Shown: positions 18,626-26,284 of the stretch, one piece after another
Layout: the number at the start of each line of letters is the position of its first letter
Numbering within the stretch: position 1 is the first letter of the stretch
Assembly: GCA_959019775.1 (NCBI GenBank)
Contig: CAUEPS010000007.1
Span: 1 to 64,000, forward strand
Direction: 5' to 3'
Length of the DNA stretch: 64,000 bases
DNA from: an uncultured Collinsella sp.
GTDB taxonomy: Bacteria; Actinomycetota; Coriobacteriia; Coriobacteriales; Coriobacteriaceae
Translations under genes and position numbers: made by a program
The notes under the pieces: model-generated
The model's database searches: none
What the model saw: only the letters and a program-made list of their open reading frames with translations
What the model was told of the DNA's origin: nothing

Positions 18626-19912
18626 TTACTTCCAGAATCGGTTGATGATCTGCTCGCGACCGGCGCCGACGCCAATGAACGTCACGCGGGTGTGTGCCAG
18701 ATCTTCGATAAACGCCACGTAGTCCTGAGCCTCTTGCGGCAGCTCATCAAAGCTGCGGCAACCGGTGATATCGCACTTCCAGCCAGGAAGCTCCTCGTAG
18801 ATGGGCTTGGCGTGCTCAAAGCGCACCTGGTGCTCGGGCACGCTCGTGTAGCGCTCGCCATCGACGTCATAGGCAACGCACACCTTAATGGTGTCGAAGG
18901 CCGAAAGCACGTCGAGCTTGGTCATGGCGATGTCGGTGAGACCGTTGACGCGCGAGGCATAGTTGGCGATAGGGCCGTCAAACCAGCCGCAGCGACGACG
19001 GCGACCGGTGGTCACGCCGTACTCATAGCCCTCCTCGGTCAGCGTGTGGCCGGCCTCGGACTCATAGGAAAGCTCGGTGGGCATGGGGCCCGAACCGACG
19101 CGGGTGATATAGGCCTTCATGACGCCCAGCACACGGTCGACGTTCTTCATGCCGACGCCGGAACCGGTAATGGCGCCGCCGGCGGTGCAATTGGAAGACG
19201 TCACGTACGGATAGGTACCGTGATCGATGTCGAGCAGCGTCGCCTGGGCGCCCTCAAACAGCAAGTCCTTGCCCTCATCGATCATATTGTTGAGCAGCAG
19301 GCTCGTCTCGGTGATGTAGGGACGCAGGCGCTCGGCCATGGGCAGGTACTCTTCGCAGATCTGGTCCACGGTATAGGTGGGCAGGTGGTAGATGAGCTCC
19401 AGCTCGGGGTTCACGCGGGCAAGAGCGGTCTCCAGCTTGTCGCGGAACAGCTCCTCATCCAGCATGTCCTGCATGCGCAGGCCGATGCGGGCCATCTTAT
19501 CCTGGTAGCACGGACCGATGCCGCGCTTGGTGGTACCGATGTTCTTCTTGCCGAGCTTTTGCTCAAAGGCGCCATCCAGATCGATGTGGTACGGCATGAT
19601 CACGTGCGCGTTGCCGCTGATCTTGAGATTCTTGGTGGTGATGCCGTCGGCCTCGAACATGTCGATCTCCTCAAGGACAACCTTGGGGTTGACGACGCAG
19701 CCGTTACCGATCACCGACACATGATCGGAATACATGATGCCGGAGGGCACCTGGTGCAGGCCGTACTTCTTGCCGTTGACGACGATGGTGTGGCCGGCGT
19801 TGTTGCCGCCCGAGTAGCGCACGACGGCATCGAAGTCGCCGGCGACCAAGTCGCAGATCTTACCTTTGCCCTCATCGCCCCACTGGGCACCGACCAAAAC
19901 GGTTGACGGCAT
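18626..19912 (-). CDS. purA: Adenylosuccinate synthetase
   Basis: GTP-dependent conversion of IMP and aspartate to adenylosuccinate, the first step to AMP. VGAQWGDEGKGKI at residues 7-19 is the P-loop/active site. GNNAGHT supplies the catalytic His, and the interior GTTKRGIGPCYQDK and GTYPYVTSSNCTAGG are family signatures. The 428 residues match the usual length, and AAGGAG precedes the ATG. The partner enzyme purB starts at the right edge of the window. Confidence 0.98.
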   Translation of the reverse strand: MPSTVLVGAQWGDEGKGKICDLVAGDFDAVVRYSGGNNAGHTIVVNGKKYGLHQVPSGIMYSDHVSVIGNGCVVNPKVVLEEIDMFEADGITTKNLKISGNAHVIMPYHIDLDGAFEQKLGKKNIGTTKRGIGPCYQDKMARIGLRMQDMLDEELFRDKLETALARVNPELELIYHLPTYTVDQICEEYLPMAERLRPYITETSLLLNNMIDEGKDLLFEGAQATLLDIDHGTYPYVTSSNCTAGGAITGSGVGMKNVDRVLGVMKAYITRVGSGPMPTELSYESEAGHTLTEEGYEYGVTTGRRRRCGWFDGPIANYASRVNGLTDIAMTKLDVLSAFDTIKVCVAYDVDGERYTSVPEHQVRFEHAKPIYEELPGWKCDITGCRSFDELPQEAQDYVAFIEDLAHTRVTFIGVGAGREQIINRFWK

Positions 19913-20005
19913 GTTTACTCCTTACATTCATGGACTGTCCGTGCGCCACGATGGCGCGCAGAAGCACAAAACATTCCCAGTATACCCGTGCAACGGGCGC
20001 CTGTC

Positions 20006-21397
20006 CTACTCCTCGGCATGTGCCCCATCAAGCTCATAGAACTTGGTGGATGCCGGCAGGAACATCAGGTCGACGTCGCCGATCGGGCCCGAACGGTTCT
20101 TGGCCACGACGATACGTGTAACGCCCTCGTCGGGTCGATCGTCACGCGAGGCCTCGGCCTCATCGGCGGAGCGGTCCAAGAACATAACGATGTCGGCGTC
20201 CTGCTCGATGGAGCCCGATTCACGCAGGTCGGACAGCTGCGGGCGTTTGCCGGTACGGGACTCGACCTGACGCGACAGCTGCGACAGCGCGATCAACGGA
20301 ATCTTGAGCTCCTTGGCCATGATCTTTAAGCCACGCGACATCTCGGAGACCTCGACGGTACGGCTCTCGGAGCGACGTCCCGGCGGAGGACTCACCAGCT
20401 GCAGGTAGTCCAGGATGATGATGGCCTTCTCCTTGTTGTGGAGCATGCGGCGGCTCTTGGCGCGGATCTCGGTCACCGTGGTGCCGGGCGTATCGTCAAT
20501 CAAAATGTCGAGCTTAGACAAGGTCTGCGTGGCCTCGTTGATATTGGCCCACTGCTCGGGGCTAATGCGGCCCGTACGGAAGTCGCTGATCGAGATCATG
20601 GCGTAGGCGCAAATCAGGCGCTGGGCAATTTCCTTGCCCGACATCTCCAGCGAAAAGAAGCCGACGGTATAGCCCGCAGCGGCGGCGTTGAGCGCCAGGT
20701 TCAGAGCGAACGACGTCTTACCCACGGCAGGGCGGGCGCCGATAATGATGAGCTGGCCCTCGCGGAAACCCATAAGCATGCGGTCGAGTGACGGGAAGCC
20801 GGTGGGCACGCCCGTGGCCTGTCCGCCGGCCTTACACACTTCCTCGGCCTCGTTATAGGCCTCGACCATAAACTCGGTCAGCGTCTTATAGCTCGACTTG
20901 ACCTCGCGCGCCGTGACCTTGAGCAGCTTGCTCTCGGCCAGCTCCACGACCTCTTTGGTGTCGGTAGGGGCGTTATAGGCCAGCGCGTTGATCTCGTTGG
21001 TGGCACCGATCAGCTCGCGCAGCATCGAGTCGCGACGGACGATGGCGGCATGGTGCTGCCAGTTCACGAGCGACAGGGTCTGACCCATCAGCTCCAAAAT
21101 GTAGGCCTCGCCGCCCACGGCATCAAGCTTGTTGATACTACGCAGATAATCGATCAGCGAGATAGAGTCAATGGGAATGCGGCTGTTGTACATATCGACC
21201 ATCGCGGTGTAAATGGTCTTATGGATGGGCCGGTAGAAGTCATCGGGCTGCAGCTCGACCTGGGCCTCCTCGACCACCTCGGGCGACAGCAGCATGGCGG
21301 CCAGTACATTGGCCTCTGCATCTTGGTTTTGAGGGAGACCCAACTTGGAGCCACGGTCCTCGACCGTCAGCCCCATCTCCCTTTCGTCATATGCCAT
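20006..21397 (-). CDS. dnaB: Replicative DNA helicase
   Basis: Hexameric 5'-3' fork helicase. The N-terminal DnaB domain begins LPQNQDAEANVLAAMLLSPE. The RecA-like domain has Walker A GARPAVGKTSFALNLA near residue 222, Walker B AIIILDYLQL, and the DnaB motifs LSQLSRQVE and LSDLRESGSIEQDAD with the arginine-finger region. No intein is visible. Start at MAYDERE (21397), since AGGA lies 5 bp upstream; four extra codons upstream remain open. No DnaC-type loader is seen in the window; a DciA-like gene lies at 36.5-37.1 kb. It follows the rplI operon, as in many bacteria. Confidence 0.97.
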   Translation of the reverse strand: MAYDEREMGLTVEDRGSKLGLPQNQDAEANVLAAMLLSPEVVEEAQVELQPDDFYRPIHKTIYTAMVDMYNSRIPIDSISLIDYLRSINKLDAVGGEAYILELMGQTLSLVNWQHHAAIVRRDSMLRELIGATNEINALAYNAPTDTKEVVELAESKLLKVTAREVKSSYKTLTEFMVEAYNEAEEVCKAGGQATGVPTGFPSLDRMLMGFREGQLIIIGARPAVGKTSFALNLALNAAAAGYTVGFFSLEMSGKEIAQRLICAYAMISISDFRTGRISPEQWANINEATQTLSKLDILIDDTPGTTVTEIRAKSRRMLHNKEKAIIILDYLQLVSPPPGRRSESRTVEVSEMSRGLKIMAKELKIPLIALSQLSRQVESRTGKRPQLSDLRESGSIEQDADIVMFLDRSADEAEASRDDRPDEGVTRIVVAKNRSGPIGDVDLMFLPASTKFYELDGAHAEE

Positions 21398-21551
21398 GAG
21401 CATCCTCATTCATATCGCTTGCGAGCATCCATAGTATCAGCCACGGTCCCAAAACGGGCCGCGCCCCGGCAATCATCACCGAACGAAACGGATGAACGGT
21501 CCCGCGTTTGGGACTTCACCACAACGCCTGCCATGGCGCTCGCCAAGCGTA

Positions 21552-21589
21552 GAAAACAAAAGGGCGCCCTGGTCTCCCAGAGCGCCCTT
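21552..21589 (-). terminator. Terminator of the rpsF-ssb-rpsR-rplI operon
   Basis: On the minus strand, AAGGGCGCTCTGG pairs with CCAGGGCGCCCTT, then TTTGTTTTC. It separates rplI from dnaB. Confidence 0.85.
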
Positions 21590-21621
21590 CTTAGAACAAG
21601 ATTGTTGCGTTGCAGCAAATG

Positions 21622-22143
21622 CTACTCGGCAGCAGCCTCAGTCTCGACCTCGGCGGTCTCGGCCTCGGCGACCTCAGCCTCGGCAGCGAGCTCCTCGGCG
21701 GTAACGCCAACGAGAACGACAACCTCGGCCTTGATCTCGCGGTACAGCGAGATGGCAACGGTGTGGGCACCGGCAACCTTGATGGGCTTACCGAGCTCGA
21801 CGCGCTTGCGGTCGATGTCCATACCGAGCTGAGCCTTGATGGCGTCAGCGATCATAGCGGCGGTAACGGAGCCAAAGAGGATGCCCTCGTCGCCGACCTT
21901 GACGTCAACGGTGACCGTCTTGCCCTCGAAGGCAGCCTTGGTCTCGTTGGCGGTGGCCAGACGGACGGCCTCGCGCTTGGCGATGTTGTTGCGACGCTCG
22001 TCAAGCTGCTTGAGGTTGCCCTTGGTGGCGGCAACAGCGAGCTTCTTGGGGAACAGGAAGTTCTCAGCGTAACCCTGAGCGACCTCTACGACGTCACCCT
22101 CGCCGCCCTTGCCCTTGATCTCATCGAGAAGAATAACCTTCAT
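21622..22143 (-). CDS. rplI: 50S ribosomal protein L9
   Basis: Binds 23S rRNA at the base of the L1 stalk. The N-terminal domain starts KVILLDEIKGKGGEGDVV, with the family signature GYAENFLFPKKLA, followed by the long connecting helix and C-terminal domain. At 173 residues it is about 25 longer than usual because of an acidic Ala/Glu tail (AEAEVAEAETAEVETEAAAE) absent from most L9s. It is the last gene of the operon rpsF-ssb-rpsR-rplI, 15 bp after rpsR. Confidence 0.97.
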   Translation of the reverse strand: MKVILLDEIKGKGGEGDVVEVAQGYAENFLFPKKLAVAATKGNLKQLDERRNNIAKREAVRLATANETKAAFEGKTVTVDVKVGDEGILFGSVTAAMIADAIKAQLGMDIDRKRVELGKPIKVAGAHTVAISLYREIKAEVVVLVGVTAEELAAEAEVAEAETAEVETEAAAE

Positions 22144-22158
22144 GATGCGTCTCCCTTC

Positions 22159-22425
22159 TTAGCCGCGGTCGCGGTTGCCACGAGAGGAAACCACGGGGAC
22201 GGTGTACGGCAGGAGAGCCATCTCGCGGGCGCGCTTGATGGCGTTGGCGATGTCATGCTGATGCTGCGTGCAAGCGCCAGTGACGCGACGGGGCTTGATC
22301 TTGCCACGGTCGGTCATGTACTTACGGAGAAGCTGAGTGTCCTTATAGTCGATGAACTCAGTGTTCTCCTTGCAGAACTGGCAGTACTTACGACGCGGCT
22401 GACGTGCAGAAAAATCATTAGCCAT
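22159..22425 (-). CDS. rpsR: 30S ribosomal protein S18
   Basis: Pairs with S6 on the 30S platform. CQFCKENTEFIDYKDTQLL is the zinc-ribbon-like N-terminus typical of Cys-containing (C+) S18 paralogues. ACTQHQHDIANAIKRAREM supplies two more ligands, and ALLPYTV ends the core. The start MANDFSAR at 22425 follows AAAGG; 17 codons upstream are open but lack support. It sits between ssb and rplI. Confidence 0.97.
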   Translation of the reverse strand: MANDFSARQPRRKYCQFCKENTEFIDYKDTQLLRKYMTDRGKIKPRRVTGACTQHQHDIANAIKRAREMALLPYTVPVVSSRGNRDRG

Positions 22426-22497
22426 GTCAAAATACCTTTCGTTTGGCAACTTCGGCGAACCAAAGCCGCCTCTCACTCAAAAATAGGTGAACAGCCC

Positions 22498-22950
22498 TTA
22501 AAACGGGATGTCCTCATCGTAGACGTCGACCGCGGGCGGCGTAGCCACCGGTGCGGCAGGACGTGCTGCGGGCGCGGGGGCTGCGGGGGCGTAACCGCCC
22601 TGATCGTAGCCACCCTGGCCACCACGGGAGCTCATAAACTCGATCTCATCGACGATGACCTCAAGCTTGCTCCGGCGCTGGCCGTCGCGCTCCCAAGAGC
22701 TGTAGCGCAGCTTGCCCTCGATCGCGACCTTGTTTCCCTTTGCCAGGAAACGGCTCACGGCCTCGGCGCGCGTGCCGAACATAGTGCAGTCGACAAAGTT
22801 GGGATAGTCCTCCCACTCGCCAGTCTGCGGGTTGCGGCGACGATCGTTCACGGCGACGCCAAAGGACAGAACCTGGGTTCCGCCAGCGGTGGCGCGCAGC
22901 TCGGGATCACGCGTGAGGTTACCGGTGATGTTCACTCGATTGATGCTCAT
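22498..22950 (-). CDS. ssb: Single-stranded DNA-binding protein
   Basis: A 150-residue OB-fold SSB. INRVNITGNLTRDPELRATAGG at the N-terminus is the family signature; the OB fold runs to about residue 108. A Gly/Ala/Pro linker (GGYAPAAPAPAARPA) and the acidic tip DEDIPF follow, the site that recruits replication and repair proteins. Its place between rpsF and rpsR is the standard order. Confidence 0.98.
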   Translation of the reverse strand: MSINRVNITGNLTRDPELRATAGGTQVLSFGVAVNDRRRNPQTGEWEDYPNFVDCTMFGTRAEAVSRFLAKGNKVAIEGKLRYSSWERDGQRRSKLEVIVDEIEFMSSRGGQGGYDQGGYAPAAPAPAARPAAPVATPPAVDVYDEDIPF

Positions 22951-22998
22951 AACTCACTACTTCCTCTTGGGGCACAAGCCCGGTCAAAAACGACAGTC

Positions 22999-23292
22999 TT
23001 ACTCCTGGTCGTCGCGACGGACGATCATGTGGCGGACCACAGCGTCGGTGATGCGCAGGACGCGATCAAGCTCGGCGATCTGGGTAGGATCTGCGTGGAA
23101 GTTGATGAGGGTGTAGTCACCATCGGTGAGGTCGTTGATCTCGTAGGCGAGCTTGCGCTTGCCCCACTCGTCAACGGAGTCGACCTTGCCAGCGCCCTCA
23201 GCGATCGTGGTATCGATACGCTTCATAACAGCGAGACGAGTCTCGGGGTCGAGCGACGGGTCAACAAAGAACAGCAGTTCATAAGCCTTCAT
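22999..23292 (-). CDS. rpsF: 30S ribosomal protein S6
   Basis: S6 of the 30S platform, 97 residues. MKAYELLFFVDPSL starts the ferredoxin-like fold, and KRKLAYEINDLTDGDYTLINF-type core residues are present. The start at 23292 is fixed by AGAGGAGGT 8 bp upstream. First gene of its operon, with a promoter at 23364-23392 and a possible S6:S18-binding leader hairpin. Confidence 0.97.
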   Translation of the reverse strand: MKAYELLFFVDPSLDPETRLAVMKRIDTTIAEGAGKVDSVDEWGKRKLAYEINDLTDGDYTLINFHADPTQIAELDRVLRITDAVVRHMIVRRDDQE

Positions 23293-23319
23293 ATTGTCAC
23301 CTCCTCTGGGCAAATGTGG

Positions 23320-23346
23320 CTTCAGGTCGTGAAGGTGCGCCTGAAG
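23320..23346 (-). promoter_or_regulatory. Candidate S6:S18 autoregulatory leader hairpin
   Basis: In the rpsF leader RNA, CTTCAGG pairs with CCTGAAG around a loop containing CACCTTCACGA. Many bacteria have an S6:S18-binding mRNA structure here; the position fits, but the consensus bulge was only loosely matched by eye. Confidence 0.4.
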
Positions 23347-23363
23347 CAGGAAAAGACTTGGTA

Positions 23364-23392
23364 ATAATATCTTTCAACCTCCCAGGCTGCAA
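23364..23392 (-). promoter_or_regulatory. Promoter of the rpsF operon
   Basis: TTGCAG, 17 bp, TATTAT on the minus strand, with a leader of about 65 nt before rpsF. The remaining DNA up to the tRNA-Ser promoter (about 350 bp) holds no convincing gene. Confidence 0.6.
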
Positions 23393-23742
23393 GAATATGC
23401 AGCTACAACCTCATGACCTCCACATATGTCCATACTCACACGGCTCTTCATGCGTCTTCCAACCAAATGCTGACCAAATGCTTGACGAATCTGTGGACAA
23501 GATACGGCGCTGCGGGGACAAACCAAATCAAATCGCAGGTCAGCAATTGCAAGGCTGTGGTCGCGAAATGCATACCAATGGTTCACAACACCGTTCAAAG
23601 ATTTTTAAAATTCCTGTCACGTCGTTTATAAATACCCTTTTTGAACAATTTGCCGCATGCAACCCTGCTGGTCAGAGCCCGTTTTTGCCCTCCTAGATCC
23701 CGCCACGAAGCCAAGCGTTTCAAAAAATGCCATCTTTTCTGT

Positions 23743-23770
23743 TTGCACTTTGCGATTCCTCGTGTATACT
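23743..23770 (+). promoter_or_regulatory. Promoter of tRNA-Ser(GGA)
   Basis: TTGCAC, 16 bp, TATACT; the tRNA begins 17 bp after the -10 box. Confidence 0.65.
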
Positions 23771-23781
23771 GACTTTCGCAT

Positions 23782-25185
23782 TTAACGGAGAGTTGTCCGA
23801 GTGGCCGAAGGAGCACGATTGGAAATCGTGTAGGCGTCAAAAGCGTCTCCAGGGTTCAAATCCCTGACTCTCCGCCAGTTAATTCCAAAGCAGGCCTTCG
23901 AGCCTGCTTTGTTTTTACCCCACGCGGAGGGGTGGCAGAGTGGTTGAATGCGGCGGTCTCGAAAACCGTTTGGCCTGTATAAGGTCACGAGGGTTCGAAT
24001 CCCTCCTCCTCCGCCATTTTGGTTGAGAAAGCTCCCGGGAATGGGAGCTTTTTTGTTATCGGATCCCCTCTCGGCCGCACATCCCAACCAAACATGTACG
24101 TCACCCTCCAAAAACGACATTTTTCGACATCTTTGAAGGCTAACGTACACGTTTGGATTGAGCTCACGGGAGTGGCACCATTCGGAAGGTGCCCCTTCGT
24201 CTCGCATGCCTTTCCAGTTGCGGATAAGCGCCTTGCGTAGTTCGTTTTGCTCTCGCTGGTACCCGGTGTCGGTACAGCGAGGCATGCCGAGTGCTTCGCG
24301 AATGTTGTTCATGGCGCGGTGAAAGGCGAGCTGGCTACCGAACTGAGCCGAAGTGAGCGTAACGATTCGATATCCCATTTGGGAGAGAACGGCCTCTCGC
24401 TCCGCATCTGCCCCCTTGCGCTCGAACTCATCGTGAAAGCCGCCCTTATATTCGATACCGAGCTCTCTGCGCTTGTAGGTAACGAGCGCATCGATTTTGA
24501 GTGTTCGAGCTTTGGCGCAATGCCAGAGACGTTGAGGGATCTCGAGCGGTTTGTTGAGTTCGATACCTCGGATGCCAACCCCGCCTTCGCTTGTTGGGAG
24601 CGAGAGGGCGATTGCCGAAGCGGTCTCCATAGGCGAGGCCGAGTGATCGTAGATGTGCCTGAGCGCGAGCCGTGCACGTGTGGCACCGGGTTTGCCGGGG
24701 TGCCGATCGAGCAGTTCGGTTATTTCATCCTTGGAGGTGGTGGCTGGTTGCTCGGTATAAGGGTCGGCGGGATTGAGCCTCATGCGATAATCGCCGCAAA
24801 CTTCATAGCCATATTCGAGATATTCGATCCTATCCATCCACTCGGCAGCGAGCACGAAGGTGAAGGCTTCGTCGGTGATGAAGATTCCGGGCGTCAACTC
24901 GTCAATATACTCGTAGGGAAGATTTTGTCCAAGAATGTGGCAAATGACGCCTTTGGTGCGAATTCGCTCGAATTCGCATACAACCGAGATATCGATAGTT
25001 TTGAGCATATCGGACGGAATGCCGCAGTCGGTAAGGGCCTGTCGTATGCGCGCAACGCGTTGCTGGGTGGAGATGCCTCGTACGCCTATCTGGTAGTCGT
25101 GCCGCGCAAGAGACTGAACCAAATTCTGGGGCGCATGATGGACAAGCCATGCGGTTTTATGCGAAATGAGAACAGGAGTATCCAT
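23782..25185 (-). CDS. Nuclease-like protein (VSR/DUF559-type fold); frame lacks its own stop
   Basis: An open frame of 467 codons. The part with protein character is about residues 1-335 (down to roughly 24180). Residues 1-140 (PVLISHKTAWLVHHA..., then GIFITDEAFTFVLAAEWM) resemble the N-terminal region of AbiEi/DUF559-type proteins. Residues about 225-300 look like a PD-(D/E)XK nuclease: Asp in LKIDALV, E-x-K in GIEYKGGFH, then AEREAVLSQMGYRIVTLT. No stop occurs before the frame runs through the inverted repeat and antisense through both tRNA-Ser genes, so the annotated end is formal. GAGAGG precedes the ATG. It is bracketed by 80-bp inverted repeats. Function unknown; a mobile or defence role is inferred. 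Confidence 0.6.
   Translation of the reverse strand: MDTPVLISHKTAWLVHHAPQNLVQSLARHDYQIGVRGISTQQRVARIRQALTDCGIPSDMLKTIDISVVCEFERIRTKGVICHILGQNLPYEYIDELTPGIFITDEAFTFVLAAEWMDRIEYLEYGYEVCGDYRMRLNPADPYTEQPATTSKDEITELLDRHPGKPGATRARLALRHIYDHSASPMETASAIALSLPTSEGGVGIRGIELNKPLEIPQRLWHCAKARTLKIDALVTYKRRELGIEYKGGFHDEFERKGADAEREAVLSQMGYRIVTLTSAQFGSQLAFHRAMNNIREALGMPRCTDTGYQREQNELRKALIRNWKGMRDEGAPSEWCHSRELNPNVYVSLQRCRKMSFLEGDVHVWLGCAAERGSDNKKAPIPGSFLNQNGGGGGIRTLVTLYRPNGFRDRRIQPLCHPSAWGKNKAGSKACFGINWRRVRDLNPGDAFDAYTISNRAPSATRTTLR
23787..23877 (+). tRNA. tRNA-Ser (anticodon GGA)
   Basis: A 91-nt class II tRNA with encoded CCA. The acceptor arm GGAGAGT pairs with ACTCTCC. The anticodon stem-loop CGATTGGAAATCG reads GGA, and a long variable arm (GCGTC..AAGCG type) precedes the T-arm GGGTTCAAATCCC. 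Reads UCC/UCU. Confidence 0.95.
23887..23916 (+). terminator. Terminator between the tRNA-Ser genes
   Basis: AAAGCAGGC / GCCTGCTTT with loop CTTCGA, then GTTTTT. Confidence 0.8.
23926..24016 (+). tRNA. tRNA-Ser (anticodon CGA)
   Basis: A class II tRNA with encoded CCA. Acceptor GGAGGGG pairs with the 3' end, the anticodon loop GTCTCGAAAAC reads CGA, and the variable arm and T-arm GGGTTCGAATCCC are present. It lies 48 bp after the first tRNA-Ser and reads UCG. No clear promoter of its own. Confidence 0.95.
24029..24055 (+). terminator. Terminator after tRNA-Ser(CGA)
   Basis: AAGCTCCC / GGGAGCTT stem followed by TTTTTG. Confidence 0.85.
24088..24167. repeat. 80-bp inverted repeat, left copy (itself a hairpin)
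   Basis: The outer part is an imperfect palindrome: CCAAACATGTACGT on one side, ACGTACACGTTTGG on the other, with CTCCAAA / TTTGAAG within. The whole is the near-exact reverse complement of 25278-25358, with only a handful of differences. The two copies bracket the nuclease-like gene. Confidence 0.85.
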
Positions 25186-25277
25186 TGAGGGCCTCTCGCT
25201 CTGAGCCGGTATCCAACTCTTATGTCCGTTGAAGTGGGGGAATATACCGGATGTGAGTAAATTAACTCACTCATGCT

Positions 25278-25358
25278 GTGAGCTCAATCCAAACATGTAC
25301 GTCAGCCTCCAAAGATGTCGAAAAATGTCGTTTTTGGAGGGTGACGTACATGTTTTGG
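25278..25358. repeat. 80-bp inverted repeat, right copy
   Basis: Reverse-complement partner of 24088-24167, beginning GTGAGCTCAATCCAAAC. Its arms GTACGTCAGCCTCCAAA and TTTGGAGGGTGACGTAC also fold on themselves. The 304-bp gap 25186-25489 otherwise holds only the start region of the next gene. Confidence 0.85.
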
Positions 25359-25489
25359 ATCCCTGGCATTCCAGCAACGCCACGCCCGCATCCGCTGCTA
25401 ACCGTTTGCCGAGCAGTAGGGTCGCAATCGGCGCCGAACATGTACTATGTACGGGCATTGTTCAAACCCGTAACTCAAAGGACCCCATC

Positions 25490-26179
25490 TTGCCCGTCGT
25501 CGCCGCTATAACCGTTACTTCACATGCCTCGGATGCCATGGTCGCTATCCCCTTTTGGCTCGAGATGTTCGCCGTTGTCGCTGCATCGATCTCGGGCGTG
25601 CTGGTTGCGCGCGAGCATAAGCTCGACCTGGTGGGCGCGGTCGCGCTCGCGGTGGTCTGCGGTCTGGGCGGCGGTCTTTTGCGCGATATGACGCTGCAAG
25701 TCGGCAACGTCTACATCCTCAACCAGCCGATGGCACTCCCACTTTCCATTGCCACGGCGGCCATCATCTACATCTTCCCGGCAATCGTCGATAAACCCGA
25801 GAAACTCATCCCATTGCTCGACATCATCTCGGTCGGCATCTACGCCGCCACTGGGGCGGACAAAGCACTGGTTTATGGCTTTGCGCCGGCCGTATGCATC
25901 ATGATGGGCTTCTTCACCGCGGTGGGTGGCGGCATGTTGCGCGACGGCTTTATGGGCGTGGTTCCGGGCATTTTCCAACGTACTAACTTTTATGCCATCG
26001 CAGCCATCGCCGGATCGACAAGCTATGTGTGTCTCGTTATGAGCGGCATCATGAGCAATGTCGCCGCGCTGGTCGTATGCGTTGCCGTGACCATGGGTCT
26101 GCGCTGGCTCTCGCTGCGCTTTGACATCAAAAGCCCCACCGAAGAAGACATCGCGCGCTTCTTGCATCGCAAAAAATAG
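25490..26179 (+). CDS. Trimeric intracellular cation channel family protein (YadS/UPF0126)
   Basis: About 230 residues with seven hydrophobic segments in two repeated halves of the UPF0126 fold. The Gly-rich motifs GGGLLRDM (first half) and GGGMLRDGF (second half) are the hallmark of bacterial TRIC channels. Family members conduct monovalent cations; the physiological role in bacteria is unclear. The reading frame is open to 25229 but that part runs through the inverted repeat, so a TTG at 25490 with AAAGGA upstream is proposed; ATG 25538 is the alternative. Confidence 0.85.
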   Translation: MPVVAAITVTSHASDAMVAIPFWLEMFAVVAASISGVLVAREHKLDLVGAVALAVVCGLGGGLLRDMTLQVGNVYILNQPMALPLSIATAAIIYIFPAIVDKPEKLIPLLDIISVGIYAATGADKALVYGFAPAVCIMMGFFTAVGGGMLRDGFMGVVPGIFQRTNFYAIAAIAGSTSYVCLVMSGIMSNVAALVVCVAVTMGLRWLSLRFDIKSPTEEDIARFLHRKK

Positions 26180-26284
26180 CTAGCGCGGACTCGTCCCCGA
26201 AATGCAACTGAGAGGTTCTTTTAGAGCGCCCGCGCGTTGGGTACCCTGTTAGATACATGTTGAACACCTAACGAAGGACCACCT

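Noticed and set aside
23492..23500. TTGTCCACA (a mycobacterial-type DnaA box) upstream of rpsF
   Set aside because: Single isolated copy about 19 kb from the origin gaps; expected by chance.
23960..24010. GGGGGIRTL peptide in the nuclease frame
   Set aside because: This peptide is the well-known artefact of translating a tRNA-Ser antisense; it is not a protein motif.
24247..25188. Plus-strand 313-codon frame across the cassette
   Set aside because: The opposite strand carries the nuclease-like D and E-x-K motifs and an AbiEi/DUF559-like layout; this strand shows no family features.
24061..25363. GGATCCC outside both inverted repeats as a target-site duplication
   Set aside because: The left copy is about 20 bp from the repeat edge while the right copy abuts it, so the geometry is wrong.
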